DNA from: Zelopaecilomyces penicillatus
Taxonomy: Eukaryota > Ascomycota > Sordariomycetes > Hypocreales > Pseudodiploosporaceae
Length of the DNA stretch: 64,000 nt
Direction: 5' to 3'
NCBI GenBank assembly: GCA_005765155.1
Contig: VCCP01000002.1
Span: 1,426,001-1,490,000, forward strand
Each line of letters begins with the position of its first letter. Position 1 is the stretch's first letter. Under the pieces are notes generated by a model, which made no database searches, was not told where the DNA came from, and saw only the letters and a program-made list of their open reading frames with translations. The translations under genes and the position numbers were made by a program. Shown here piece after piece: positions 38,140 to 50,343 of this stretch.

Positions 38140-39476
38140 TTATCGCATGGGAATAATTTCATCTTACGTTACTTCTTATAAGAGAAGGAAAAACCTGCGT
38201 TGGGTATGACGTATTCACATAGGCGTTGGAGACGGCTTGGTCACTCGCTACGATATCCCTATTACTCCTACACGTAATCTGACTCCTAAATATTTTGATA
38301 CAACCACCTTATGAAAGCATGCTTAATTTACTCATCGTTTGAGAGTTTCGTTGCTGTGAAATTGAATGCGAGACTGTAAAAATTGAAATGGGCGTCGCAC
38401 GTTCTGTTGCTGAGGATTGTATTTGTGGCATTTATTTTGGCTAACCCTATATAAGTAAATATCCCTCCGTATCAGTGGCAACGTGAACTCTGGGGGGATT
38501 TCTCAACATCTTTTAGCTCGTGGTGGCTTGCCATCATATATGGTAGGAAATAACTGATCCGATTGACATTTTTTACAATAATCTGGTTTCTAGACTCAAG
38601 TGGTTATTGATATAAATGTTATAGTCTGAATATCTTTGCATTACATCATGTTCCTCAACTGATTATATCTGGCCATTCAGGTATAACATAATGTTCCTGG
38701 ATAACATGTAAAGTGTTCTTGGTTATAAGACGTAGTCTGCTTCTCTAGGAGTTTTTGATTGCTTCGCAGAATCTTCCATTGCAAGATACATCTCCTCCTA
38801 TAAAGACTTGGTAGTGTGGTGCGAAACGAGACTTTGGTTGGCTGTTTAAAAAATAGGTATGTTGTTTGTTCCCTCGAAATTACGTTGCAGGGTTGCGGTA
38901 TATGCTCTAATAATTAGCAATTTCTAGCATTAGTTAGTAATTGCTAATACTGTTGCCAGTGTATGGTGTCTGTTGTAATTGTGTGGAGTAATGGGCAAAC
39001 AGCAAAGTGCCTAACATGTAAATAGCAAGACTCAAATAAGCATTCACGTCTATGACGGAAGCCCAAGGATGGTTATTCATGTATACAATGTCTTATATTC
39101 CATGAGCCTGGCCAAGTATCACAGTCATCTAAGCATACGTAGACAGAATACCTACCTATCAACATAAAATGTTACGCGTTGGATCTGGCTAAAACAGGCA
39201 GCATGAGCAATATCTGAACTGAAGGCAGTATGTGTGCATGAATCGAGTTATATCTGTCTTTAGCTGTCGTGTCGTGAATCCCATGTCTTGTTTCCAAACA
39301 AAGTAGTGTACACATATACATATAGTAGTTTACATGCAGCGTCTATTGAGCCATTGCCGCTTCATCGTCGTGCATTAATATTCGTCCAAATGCTATCCTA
39401 CAAGGGGCCTTTGCCTAATCGTTTATTTTCTCCCTTTTTCCTTTTCGTCTTGCTTGCTTCCGTCTACTCATAATCA
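38140..39476. other. Convergent intergenic region
   Basis: About 1.3 kb between the 3' ends of the Svf1 and KHE-related genes. Fairly AT-rich, with no gene, tRNA or repeat that I could recognise. Confidence 0.55.
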
Positions 39477-40417
39477 TTACTCCTTCTTCGTCTTGTCATT
39501 CGGTGACGATGATGTATCCTCGCCTCCTGTTTCTTGCTGATCCTTGCTCTTTGACTCATCAGTTGATGGCGACTCCTGGTCCTCGCCTAGCGATTTCTCG
39601 ACTTGCCAGATGGCTCGCTCAAGCTCAATCTCTACAGTCGGCAGGTCAAGTGTCTCTGCGACTTCGCGGGCCTGTTTTTGTGTGAGAAGCATCTCTTCCT
39701 CGCCGGACGGCTCCTGGTGGGCTAGCGGGATTTCGATGCAGTCTTTGATATATAGCTTGTCCAGTTCCTTAGATGGTGCAAGCTGGAGAAGCTTGTTATC
39801 AATGAGCCATTGGACGTGCTTGCCGCCGCTGAGAGCGCGCCAATGGGACCACGCACGGTATACGAGGTAGAAGAATGGCAGGTTGGGTATTCTGCGATGA
39901 GCTAAAATTAGCATCAAGACTCAAAGTCACCAAAGATGTAGAATGCGAGAGGAACAACAGAAAATGGGGAGACTTACACTGGAACGATTGCAAAGGGAAT
40001 CGTAATCGGCATTCCCACAACGCACCATACCAGCCTTTTCCAATGCAGCGCTTGCCTCTCCGTTGCCAGCCGTCGTATTAAGCTCTCGGCCTTGTGAACG
40101 GGCAGAACAGCACTGGGGAATACCAGCTCAACCTTGTCCTTGCCCTCAATCTCATCGGCGCGGCGGCGTGTCGACAGTGGCGGGACGGACTTGAGACCCC
40201 ATTCCTCAAAAGCGATGCGCCGGAAGGCGTGATTCCCGTAATCCACCACCTTGCGCTGCCATCCCTTGTCCATCTTCTCCCATTGCGACCACTTCTTGGC
40301 GGCCCAGGTCGCACCTTTGTCGAGGTAGTTGCGGTCGCCCAATGTGGTCGTAACGTGCAGGCGCTGGGCGTGAAGCAGCGCACGCCGCGTCGACACGGGG
40401 AGGAGGATGAGCCGCAT
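39477..40417 (-). CDS. Mitochondrial K+/H+ exchange-related protein (KHE1/Mrx19-like)
   Basis: Predicted inner-membrane or matrix-associated mitochondrial protein of the family named for involvement in K+/H+ exchange (yeast YDL183C). Exons 40417-39978 and 39891-39477 give 284 aa. The N-terminus MRLILLPVSTRRALLHAQRL is basic and amphipathic, as in a mitochondrial targeting sequence. The domain runs from about 40 to 215, with a hydrophobic stretch (WCVVGMPITIPFAIVPVIPN) crossing the intron and the FFYLVYRAWSHWRALSG motif after it. The C-terminal 50-60 residues are acidic and Ser/Lys-rich. The splice is GTAAGT to CGCAG, completing a Val codon. Its exact transport role is unproven in the family. 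Confidence 0.85.
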
Positions 40418-41238
40418 TCTTCTCGTATGTCAAGTCCGGTTCGCCTGGACCTTTCCAAAGACCTGGACACGCGTTGCTGCTGCTGCTGCTGCTGCTGGCA
40501 AGTGGGGGGCGGGAGTGGCGGGAGAGGGCGGGAGAGGCTTGAATCGCTTCGAGTTTGGCTCTGCAACTCAGGTCGACAGGAAAAGGCAAGCAACCTGCAG
40601 CACTTGGTGCTCTCTTTTATAAAAGCCTCCGTGCCGTTTCTGTTGGGGGTGGTGGATGAAAGCACTGGCCAAACAAAAAGTCCACGATGGGAGGCCGCTT
40701 TTTTTTTTTTTGCGACAACCGACCGAGTGGATGTTTTTTTTCGGGAAGGGGGGCAAAAGCTGGCGTGGCAGAGCAGGCGGGGGATTATACCAGGGGTTCT
40801 ATCTGGTCATCTGGGCGTTTTTTTCCAAGTGTCAGAAAGAGTCCTTTGCGCTGCTGAAAAACGCGGGGGATCCGTTATTGTGGCGATGATGATTATTTTG
40901 GGGAACACGTTGGGGGGACAAGGGGAGAGAGAAAAGGAAGGATGAGGTCACGTCAGTCGGAACTCAATCGGGCAACGCAGAGCTGGGCAGGTCTCAAGAA
41001 TGACGTCTGCTAGGATCAATACTGGATGAGCTCAGCTCCATGTCTGTGGGATAATTATTGCAGAGGGGCAGGCTTCCACCGCCTGTTCAGGCATTGGAGG
41101 CCCTATAGACGCGTGCTGCCTTCAACGGGAATACAGTGGACCTCGCTGCTCATTTCCTATCCCAGCCCCACCAACACTCTCCCACGAAATGCTTCACTTT
41201 CAAATCCAAAAATACCGCAGCAATTTCCACCGATTAAT
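40418..41238. other. Intergenic region between the KHE-related gene and the tRNA
   Basis: About 0.8 kb, with a (CTG)n run near 40477-40498 in the presumed leader of the KHE-related gene and purine-rich patches. No gene is supported. Confidence 0.5.
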
Positions 41239-41340
41239 GGGCGAATGGTTTAGTGGTATAATTTTCCCTTAGCATGATGCCGTCTTCTGACAGGCATCCC
41301 CCCTTGGGAAAGGTCCAGGGTTCGATTCCCTGTTCGTCCA
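41239..41340 (+). tRNA. tRNA-Ala(AGC) with a 30-nt intron
   Basis: A complete cloverleaf can be drawn: acceptor stem GGGCGAA with TTCGTCC, including the G3:U70 wobble pair that marks alanine tRNAs; anticodon stem TTCCC/GGGAA; loop TTAGCAT with anticodon AGC; variable loop AGGTC; T arm CAGGG-TTCGATT-CCCTG; discriminator A at 41340. The intron, 41275-41304, is in the canonical place one base 3' of the anticodon and contains a 6-bp hairpin (GATGCC 41276-41281 with GGCATC 41293-41298). The A box (TGGTTTAGTGG) and B box (GGTTCGATTCC) are good. Mature length is 72 nt before CCA addition. Confidence 0.92.
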
Positions 41341-41355
41341 GTATCAACAAATCTA

Positions 41356-41362
41356 TTTTTTT
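41356..41362 (+). terminator. RNA polymerase III terminator of the tRNA-Ala gene
   Basis: A T7 run beginning about 16 nt after the tRNA 3' end, the standard pol III stop signal. Confidence 0.8.
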
Positions 41363-41842
41363 GCAATGTTTCACGACATTGCTTTCATTTTGCCTCATCT
41401 CGCTCAACACGCACAAACTCCTTTTTGACATTGACTGCAAAGGATGCAGACACTCGAGCCAGTGACAATCAATCAGTCCCCTAGTCTCACGTATCCTTTA
41501 ATGAGGATCCATAGCCTGACAAACATTAATCAGAAGTATTCAAATTATAAATCATCTATAGTAAAGAAAAAGAGACCATTCAAGTCCCTATACAACGAGG
41601 TAATTTATGTACAATACATTCTCTTCAGCCACCAATACAAGCGACTTATCCAAGGACTCGCAATGATACCTCTCTTCTGGGGTATTTTGTGTTCCCAACC
41701 TTTGCAAACGCCGTGTACATGCATTGTCCGTCTCGCATGCCCTTGGTATATGCCCAAGCAGCCATCGCGGTTTTTGAAAGAAAAGAAATAGGGAAAAGGA
41801 AGAAAAACAATAGGGTAACAAAGCATTGTAGGGCGTCAAGAC
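41363..41842. other. Intergenic region after the tRNA
   Basis: About 480 nt leading to the 3' end of the channel gene. Nothing further is seen; the right part is presumably its 3' untranslated region. Confidence 0.5.
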
Positions 41843-44800
41843 TTAGAGATTAATCACGTCCATCTCTGAAAAGTCAGGAGGAGGTCGTCCGTATACCACA
41901 CGCACTTTACTATCGAGCGCTGTGCCTTCGTTACTGATCCAGACATGTTTGCTGTACTCACGAGTGCGACGAATCTCGTCATCGCTTATTCCCAAGTCAT
42001 CGCGAGGAATCCACACCGTTGGACGTCTTGCACGGAGTGCGGAATGCTGAAAGGCATGTCGAACCAGCACATCTCTCTCATCTGGTGTCAGGTCCTCGAT
42101 TTCATCATGTATTCCTCCGTACAAAGCCTCTCCAATTGCTTGTTGAGACTCCAGGTCCTTCTTTCTTTGTTGACGTCTGTATTCAGCTGCCTGGGAATTG
42201 CTGTCCATGAAGCCCAGTTTGCGTAGCTGATTACCTCCGCCTCTCGCCCATGCACCGACTTGCCGACCGCCATCCTTGGCCCAGGTACCCACTTTCCGAA
42301 CGGGATTGCGAGGGCCAGGACCCTCTCGGCCGGGCTGTAAATCGTCGAGCTCAATACCCCTAGTAGCGTCTTTGGAAGTACGGGGCGGCTTCTCTTCGCC
42401 ACAGCTGACCCCATCTTCATCATCATCCTCATCCGTATCGTCGTGGGCCAGACCAAAGCGAACATCTTGAGCTCTTTGAAACGCTTCATCACGAAGCACA
42501 GCCTCATCTTCAAAGGTGATTGGAAGGTATCGAAAAAGGGGAGAGAATGACATATTGAGCAGAATTTGGTAGATGATTGTAAGTACTAGAACTGTCATCA
42601 TGACGGCGCCATGTGCAGTACATGCAAACTTGCCCTCATGATCTTTTGTAATGAAAAACAAGCCAGCCATACAAAGCTCCATGAAATAGATTCCCGTGAA
42701 GGTCTGATTTATCGCTCGTGGATAGAGAATGCCACCAGTGTCAACTTCAAACCGATTGACATACACCATTGCGTATCTTTGAGCGAGCCAAAGCAAGCTG
42801 AAAGTGATAATAGCAAAGACTGAAATCAAGGGAGCTATGATGCAGTAAATTAATGCGATGCAGGCGAAGTTGGTGTAAACGGGGAAGAATGAGCCCCAGT
42901 TGATCTGATTGAGTGTGGTGTTTCGAGCCCACTTGTTTCGAGCCGTGCTATCCACAATGCGTGCAATAGTGAACCAGACGAAGAGAGAACCGAGTTGCAA
43001 AAGGGTACCTGAGCTGGTGGACATGGCTTGGAGAACCATGTAGGAGAAGAAATAATTGGCTGCTTTGGGTAGGTTGTCTGCCAGCAGGTTGAGAACAGCC
43101 TTGACAGAGTCCAGTTTTGTAAAGTTGTTAACCAAATCATCAATCGATGCCGCAAAAAAGGACGCAATAGACACAACCAAGAAGACCTGGATAAAGAGGA
43201 AGACAAAGTAGAAGATTTGGACGAACTCGCTCTTCTGCGTTCGAGTTTTGGCACCCTTGAGTCCGGCTAGAAAATTTAAAATGATGGGGATGAGGATGAG
43301 AAGCAGTCCGAGCACGGCCGCCGGCAACACACCAGCAACTGCCTTGGCAACATTCAGAACATCTTTGTTCTTCTTGAGAAACGATAGCCAGGAGTTTTCT
43401 CGAATCAGCTGGTCCAGCTGGCTCAAAGCTGCTGTCCATGCCACGGGGACGGCCCACAAAAATACCATGCCAAGCACTACAACAAAGACCGCAGAGGTCC
43501 GTAGCCATTCATTCCACCAAGAAAGGGCCATGTTGTCCCATATAACGTCGCGGGGTGAGATTTCATTCATTCGGGGAGCCATCTGTCGCGGGATATGGTG
43601 GATGATACTTTGACAAGCCATATGCGCAGCAACCTGGTGGTTGAACTGCACAAAGGCCGAGTTCATAAGCGGAAATCGCTCGGGGTGCTTTTGGTCTTCC
43701 TCAATCTCAACATTCAGCCTAGCAAGCTCGGCTCTGCACCAATAAATAGTATCCACTTTCTTGTTGAAGAGTGGCAGACCGGGAAGCCAATGGACATCCC
43801 AGGGATCGAGACGGTGAGTGGGACGGTCTTTCTTCTTCAGATACTTGGCCCACTCTGCTTCACTTTCATCCTCCTCCTTATATATTGGATTATAAGCACA
43901 TGGGTAATCGTCAGCAACCTTTTGTTTGCTCTTTTTGGAAGAAAAGACTCCCGTGAATGACTGCCAGGCGCTTTTCTCTTCGGCTGTCTGCTTTGCCATA
44001 TAGTCTTCTGCCTCGGTACCCTGGGGAACAGGAGAGGCGTAGCCACCTGAGGGCGGTTTCCAAAACTGCCAGATTTTCGTTTCCTCCTTGTTGTACATTT
44101 CATCAAAGTTGTCCAATTTTCGAACAGTATTCCCCTGGGCATTCGAATGCGCATTTTTTCGCGTGGCATCAGTCGATCCAGCGAGGGGAGTAGAGGTAGC
44201 TTGGGAGAATGTCCGTTGTGCGTCTAGCGATTCAGAGGCCCGCAGATACTGTGTATCGTCCTCTTGACGATCTGGAGCTCCTACTGGTGGGGAATTTTCC
44301 CGGATTGGGATAGAAATCATGAAACCGTTGGTGCTACCAAGCGCATGGTCTACTTGATCGCCAGTTTTATTGAATGTCTCCAGAACGCCTTTGCTAGCCT
44401 TGGATACGGCTTTTCCAGCAGCAGGCAGATTGATGTGGTTTAACCTGCCACTGTCCTCAGGTCCTACTCCGTGATGCTGAGTGTCGTGAGAAGACTCTAG
44501 TCTTGACTCTTGGATTCCATCCTCAATGGTATGGGGAACCTCGTGGTGGTTTCCTGAATCCATTCCCGTGTCGCTGTTGGCCATTCGTTTTGCTTCCTCA
44601 TCTTGTTCAGCGTCACGGTCGGCCCTTTCCTTCTTTGTCATGCTCTTAGCGTGTGTTTCTTTGCGCGCCTTCTTCTCATCTCGGTTTCTCTGTTTCAGTT
44701 GTGCCCTTTTTGCTGCTTTGATCAATTCCGTTTCCGCATTTTCCAGTTTGACATGAATCCGGTCTCTGCGAGAAATCTTCTCAAGTAATGTTGTTAAATC

Positions 44801-45676
44801 TCGGTTAAGCCAAACATTTCTCACGCCGCCAGGAAACACGTCAAAAAGACCGTCGAGGGCCTCCACACTGAGCCACTTTTGGGGAATGGAATTCACAAGT
44901 ACCGTTGTTGCTGAAGCCTTGAGGCGGTGCTCAGCGCTTGTGAGGTAATCCTGTCGCACCTTGATGTATGCGCGAAGTTCAAAGAAGAAAACAGTACAGA
45001 CCCAGATGACAACGAGAATAGCCAGCAAAAGGTGCGCAGCATAACGATTTGTGTGAGTATCTTTGACATTGCCCCAGGCAAGTGTGTCAAGGCCTTTTGG
45101 TATGGTCGCATCTCCACTATCGTTGGCATTCTTCTTAACATCAATCTCGTGGCCTTTGCCGCCAACATAGTTGATAGGAATCAGAATAGGCATGACAACA
45201 GCACAAATGGGAATAAAGATCACGAGCAGCGTCTTTAAGTAGCGTAAGAAGAAATAGGCATCCAGGCCGCATTTGTTGATAACCTCGCGATCGCTGTAGC
45301 GGATAAGTCCCTTAATCATAGCAATTACATTTCGTGGTGGAGGTTCGGTGCGCTCGCGTTCTGGGACAAGGTAGGTCTTTGGTTTGCTGGAGTTCAGATC
45401 AGTAAGTGACGTAAGAGCCAACGCCCCCTGAGCGAATCATGAGGCAACTTACAAGATGCGGGCAAGCTTGTTTCGCAGAATGATGAAGAAAAAGACCTGT
45501 ACGGCAAAGATAATGACGGACACACTGACTGCAGTCAAGAAGCTGACAATGCCTATTCCTTGGTTGTCCTTCGCTTTTGAATCTGTACCATTCTCCTTTC
45601 GACTAACCAGAGAGGCAGCATGGTATATGAACGGCTCTGCCCATCGCAGGTGGACAGCTGCTGGAGATGCCGCCAT
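41843..45676 (-). CDS. CSC1/OSCA-type (DUF221, RSN1/PHM7 family) membrane channel
   Basis: Predicted calcium-permeable, osmosensitive channel of the CSC1/OSCA/TMEM63 family. Exons 45676-45453 and 45386-41843 give 1255 aa. Exon 1 encodes the extracellular N-terminus and the first membrane helix (SFLTAVSVSVIIFAVQVFFFII). The acceptor CTCCAG at 45387 gives LARIFKPKTYLVPERER, the family sequence; an earlier AG would break the frame. Two more N-terminal helices follow. A cytosolic domain has a large charged insert (about residues 290-560). The 7TM core runs from about 690 to 1025, beginning near WDNMALSWWNEWLRT. A C-terminal cytosolic domain ends the protein. The long charged insert is typical of the filamentous fungal subfamily. 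Located at the plasma membrane or endomembranes; gating is inferred. Confidence 0.9.
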
Positions 45677-48080
45677 GATGGACGGATCGGTGCGGTAGGT
45701 CCGCCACCTCGAAAACTAGAGAGTCGATGCAGTGAGGATTACAATGAAAAGGAAGCTAGAAGGAAAGCCGGATAATCATGGGCTGCGGTTGTAGGATAGC
45801 AAATCGAGGTCGCAGCTGGTGAAGCTTGAAAATATGTGTCGATAATTGGTGATGATGATGATAAAAGGGATCAGAACAGGGCAGGTGTTCAGGCTTCAAC
45901 AAGGTGCAGAGGATGAAGGGGGCGGTCGGCTCGCCAGACGCGGAGGATAGAGGGCGATAATAGTAGTGATGGCGATGTTGGAGAAGCTCTGAACACAGAA
46001 AGGAAAGAGGAAGGGAGGAGCATTCCTTCAATCAGGTGCATGATTAAGATGCCGAGAGAGAGGGTTCAAGACTTGAAGTATTCATCTCACAGCGAGCGCG
46101 TCATGATTGGCAGCAAGGGCCAACAAACAGGGTGGTGGCCCTGGGCATAGAGTTACACAGGGGGCGGCATCAGTGACATCAGAGGCTGGCGGGCTGGTTG
46201 GCGGCCGCCACAGGAGATGAGCGGCTTGGAACTGTGTCTGTGTGTCTAGGCCGTCTAGGTAGCTAGCTGTAGCGCCTGCAGTGCCTGCAGTGCCAGACAA
46301 GCAACACGACAACCCTGGACGGGCGGCTAAAGAAGGCATGATCAGCATGGTACACTAATAATCTCAACGCCCAATAGCACCAACAGCACCAATGGCTGAG
46401 CAGTAATATTTGATAGCAACACATAATAGTTATTAACTCCACTTGCGTTGCGGGCGGCTTCAGCAGGCGCTCTGTGTCGGCCACTCACTGGCTCAGAGCT
46501 GTTCCCAACCCCTGTGGGACAGGCCTAGAGCCGCTGGACGTGGACAAAGCAAGCGCCAAAGAAACGGACCTCAAACAAGAGATGTGGACCTGGGGAATCC
46601 AGACCTGGGGAGCATTCAATATAGAAGACATGGATGTTTGTTATTCATTGAGTTTGGAAACAATAAATAGAACGGAGGTGCATTCATGCAGGGCACTCAG
46701 CGCTTGCAAGACAAAAAAACAAAGTGCTCAGCAAGCATCAATTGGTGATTTCCCCCCATTCAACTAATATGCAGGCTTCGTTTCACGCTCGCTCGCTAAA
46801 ATAAAGCAGATTGACTGTTTGTGTAATAAAGCTACCTGCAAAACACAGACTGGACTTTAGCGGCGGCGGAGAAACTCACATCAACGGCCTCTCAGGGTGG
46901 TACAGTAATATGATCGCTGGACAATCAAGCATTGCAACAAGCAAGGTAGGCTGCATGTGCCACTGATGGGAAAGCTAACCGGAGTAAATCATACGGAAGT
47001 AATGAATCCTTGCGATCGACATTGACCACCGATGGCGCCTAGGAGCCAATTGCGCCTCGGTTGGCTTGATCGCCAAAACAAATGGCCCATCGGTATTGAG
47101 TATTAAACGCAGACCAGCCCCAAGACAGGTTTCAACCGTTGCATGCCTGCCTGCCTACTTGTCGATAAGCGAGAAAATGGAACGTCGTGTGGTAATACCA
47201 AATCAACCCTCCTACAAATACACAGCATACTTGAGTGACGATGATGCCATCCCTTTTCTGTGCCTGTGCCCTGGGACACACACACAACCCCTCCCGTCTG
47301 TTTCTGTCATACCAAGGCCACCAAGGCTGTGATGCACAGGCGATCAGGCATGTCACTATAAGCCGCCACTCACAGAAACTTCGCTTCAAGCCCAACATTT
47401 TGAGTTATTTGTCTGACTTTGGTAGGAAGTCATCTCTCTATCATCACATAACGACCCACACACCAGGCTCAGTGTCGAATCACAGTAGTACACATGCACG
47501 GTTGGCCTTGGCCTTGGTTGTAAAATCGGGATGTCCTCTCTATTCGGCGCTGGCTTATCTATCAAGTCCTTGCAACACTTGACACATGCGTAGCACCAAA
47601 AACGATCACATTACATGGTTCATCCGACTTTATTGATATGTTATTAACGTTTTCTCCAACTTTCGATAGAAGTTGCATACAAAAAAAAAAGGTGTATCTG
47701 GCAAAAAAATCCAACAGCGCTGCCAACCATACAGCCAAACGATCCCGATGAATGGTGATATCAAGTCCCAGAACACCAGAATAACAACCCCTCAAACATT
47801 TCCCGCAAACGCCAGAACCCATCTGCAACAGTCGCAGCCGCTGCGCACACAGCCATAACAAAGCCCAGCTTTGCTATTGGATCGATTACACTCCTCCAAA
47901 CCGGTGTGTTCCCCGAGGGTTTCACCGGATTTGATTTGCTTCCGTTTATTCGCTCACGACTTGAGCAGCCATCTGAACTTCGTGTATGTGTTTGATGGAC
48001 TGCTGGCCAAAAAGGCATCGTAAAGGCATCGCAATGTACTGCCTTTGCAAAGGCAGAAGCTTGCCGCGCGATACGGTGCC
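45677..48080. other. Intergenic region between the channel and CYSTM genes
   Basis: About 2.4 kb. The first 400 nt is purine-rich on the plus strand (pyrimidine-rich on the gene strand) and is the likely leader of the channel gene. No gene is supported elsewhere; short open frames are unconvincing. Confidence 0.5.
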
Positions 48081-48494
48081 TTAGCATAAAAGGTCTAGAC
48101 AGCAGCAGCAAGCTGTGCCAACGGCAAGACCACCGAGAATACCGGTGATGGCGCCTATAATGCCTCCAGAACCTCTGCCCTTGTCTTGCTGGGGTACATA
48201 TGTCCCTTGTCCATCATATTGCCCTTGAGGGTAGTACCCAGGTTCTCCGCCGTATTGCCCCTGCCCCTGTGGATAGTGCTGGCTTTGTTGTTGATGATCG
48301 TAGTATCCCATCTGCTGCCCAGGCTGGTAATAGTCTTGTTGGCCTTGCTGGCCTTGCTGGCCTTGAGGCTGTTGCTGTTGTTGCTGTTGATAATAACCTT
48401 GCTGGCTCTGGTCGTAGTAGCCGCCCGCACCGTACGCGGGCTGCGGAGGCTGCGGATATGGGGGAGCTGCCTCGGGTTTTTGGTTGTACGACAT
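48081..48494 (-). CDS. Gln/Tyr/Gly-rich CYSTM-type tail-anchored protein
   Basis: A 137-aa single-exon protein. Residues 1-105 are low complexity, rich in Gln, Pro, Tyr and Gly, with a Q7 run and repeated YYPQGQ/QQGQQGQQ units. The C-terminal 30 residues are hydrophobic (GGIIGAITGILGGLAVGTA) and end CCCCLDLLC, the cysteine-rich transmembrane module (CYSTM) found in stress-tolerance proteins across eukaryotes. The cysteines (129-132) are likely palmitoylated or metal-binding at the membrane. ATG 48494 begins MSYNQKPE, typical of the fungal members. It is divergently transcribed from eIF3g with about 0.8 kb between. Role in stress tolerance is inferred from the family. Confidence 0.85.
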   Translation of the reverse strand: MSYNQKPEAAPPYPQPPQPAYGAGGYYDQSQQGYYQQQQQQQPQGQQGQQGQQDYYQPGQQMGYYDHQQQSQHYPQGQGQYGGEPGYYPQGQYDGQGTYVPQQDKGRGSGGIIGAITGILGGLAVGTACCCCLDLLC

Positions 48495-49311
48495 GTTTAC
48501 GATGGACGGCGCGCAAGTTTCTTGTGGTATATTGGATATAGGCGCACTTTACATCGATTCAGTCTTTCAGTGACGAGGGTAAAATTTGAAATGAAAAGAA
48601 TGAGACAACAGAAAATGGAAATCAAATCTTTAGCCCAAACGAAATTCGTCCCACATGTCGCCCCGAAGCGCGCCACCTGATGGATAAATGGGCTGCTTGC
48701 CAACAGCCGGACTTCATCGGCGTACGCGGTAGTCGAAATGACTGGTTGCTGCGCCACGCTTGGCCACTCACTGCTAACAGACATGCTGACCCATTTCGGC
48801 AGCCAAAGCATGGTTCTACGAAAATACTTGCAGGTATAATACTTGCAGCCACAAATCGCCTCCAGACTGCATCTTACCATCCCATGCCATCCGCGTAAAC
48901 CATGTTGGAGCATCGACACATGATGCTATCAATCAACGTGACTCCTGGGCGTTTGAAGTTGGAGTTGCATGCGTAATTGCTGCAGATACGAAGCCATGGC
49001 TCTCCACACCACGGTTCTGAAAGTGGAGAGAGTGGCTTGGCATGGAGCAGCAGTGTGCGCCACATGATCTATTGACTCAAGGACGCAGAAATCACGTGAC
49101 CAGCTGAGCCACATCGCACTTGTGGCTAGTGCTCTGCCCCCACCAGAATCAGTATCGCACCACGAAAAAAGTGGTAAATTCATCGATTAAACGAGAAACC
49201 CCACGATCACGGAATCTGCGCTTCTCCGAGACTCAACGACGACCTCACGCCCGAAAATAGAACCACGGAGAGAGTAGGAATCTGACGCAAGAGCATCGCC
49301 AAATCTCCAAT
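48495..49311. other. Divergent promoter region of the CYSTM and eIF3g genes
   Basis: About 0.8 kb containing the promoters of two divergent genes. No other feature could be recognised. Confidence 0.55.
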
Positions 49312-50343
49312 ATGGCTAGCGCAGTGCCGCCGAAGCCCAAGTGAGCATACACACAAACCACCTACTCCAATCCCAGAGAAGCTCCTCGCTGACCCCACCA
49401 TCGAAAAAAAGGCACGACTGGGCCGACGACGATGACAACGAGGAGACCAGCACCGAGCTGCCGCCCCCGCAAACCCTCTCCAACAAAGATGGCACAAAGA
49501 CCATCATTACCTATAGCTACAACGACGACGGCCAGAAAGTAAAGACGACCCGCCGCGTCCGCTACGTCACTCACACAGAGACCGTCAACCCTCGCGTCGC
49601 CAATCGGAAAACATGGAGCAAGTTTGGACTCAGTGCCAAGGACCCTGCTGGACCGGCACCCGACACAACCTCAGTCGGCGAGAACATCATCTTCCGGCCC
49701 AGTGTATCGTGGCGTAAGGACGCCAAGGATGAGAGCCAGGATGTCAACGCGCAGGCGATGAAGGACAAGCTCAAGGACAAGAAGGTCAAGTGCAGAATTT
49801 GCAATGGCGAGCATTTCACGGCCAGATGTCCCTACAAGGACACCATGGCCCCCGTCGGGGAGCCTGTTGCCGGGGAAGGCGCTGGTGGAATGGGCGACGA
49901 GCCAGTATCTGCTGGCACGGCTGGTCCGGGCAAGAAGGGCTCATATGTTCCCCCAGCTCTGCGTGGAGGAGCCGGTGCTGCTGGCGAGCGGATGGGAGGA
50001 TCAAAGTTTGGCGAGAGGGACGACTACGCAACACTGCGTGTTACCAACGTAAGCATTAATCTGGATGTCTCTCCCAAAAGCATCATGTTTCATGCTGACA
50101 TTTTTTTTTCTCATCCAGGTTTCCGAGATGGCAGAGGAAGGGGAGCTGCGGGACATGTTCGAGCGCTTCGGCCGCGTCACGCGTGTGTTCCTTGCAAAGG
50201 ACCGCGACACAGGTATGGCCAAGGGCTTTGCCTTTATCAGCTTCGCAGACCACGGCGATGCTGTCACGGCCGCCAGCAAGATGGATGGATTTGGTTTCAA
50301 GCATCTTATTCTCAGGGTGGAGTTTGCCAAGAAGGGTCAGTAG
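49312..50343 (+). CDS. tif35: Translation initiation factor 3 subunit G (eIF3g)
   Basis: Core subunit of the eIF3 complex that contacts eIF3i and mRNA during scanning and reinitiation. Exons 49312-49340, 49412-50048 and 50119-50343 give 296 aa. The first exon is 29 nt (MASAVPPKP plus two bases); splicing to GCACGACTGG gives the family sequence KHDWADD. The N-terminal domain carries DGTKTIITYSYNDDGQKVKTTRRVRYV. A CCHC zinc knuckle, CRICNGEHFTARC, lies at 137-150. The C-terminal RRM spans about 214-296, with RNP2 LRVTNV and RNP1 KGFAFISF (257-264). The intron before exon 3 splits the RRM right after RVTN. Length matches the family. Confidence 0.95.

Noticed and set aside
40094..40945. 283-codon plus-strand frame opposite the KHE-related gene
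   Set aside because: Antisense shadow of a well-supported coding region extended by a CTG-repeat leader; no domain.
45387..45451. Alternative upstream acceptor (GCTCAG) for the channel gene
   Set aside because: It would shift the frame; the acceptor CTCCAG restores the conserved FKPKTYLVPERER sequence.
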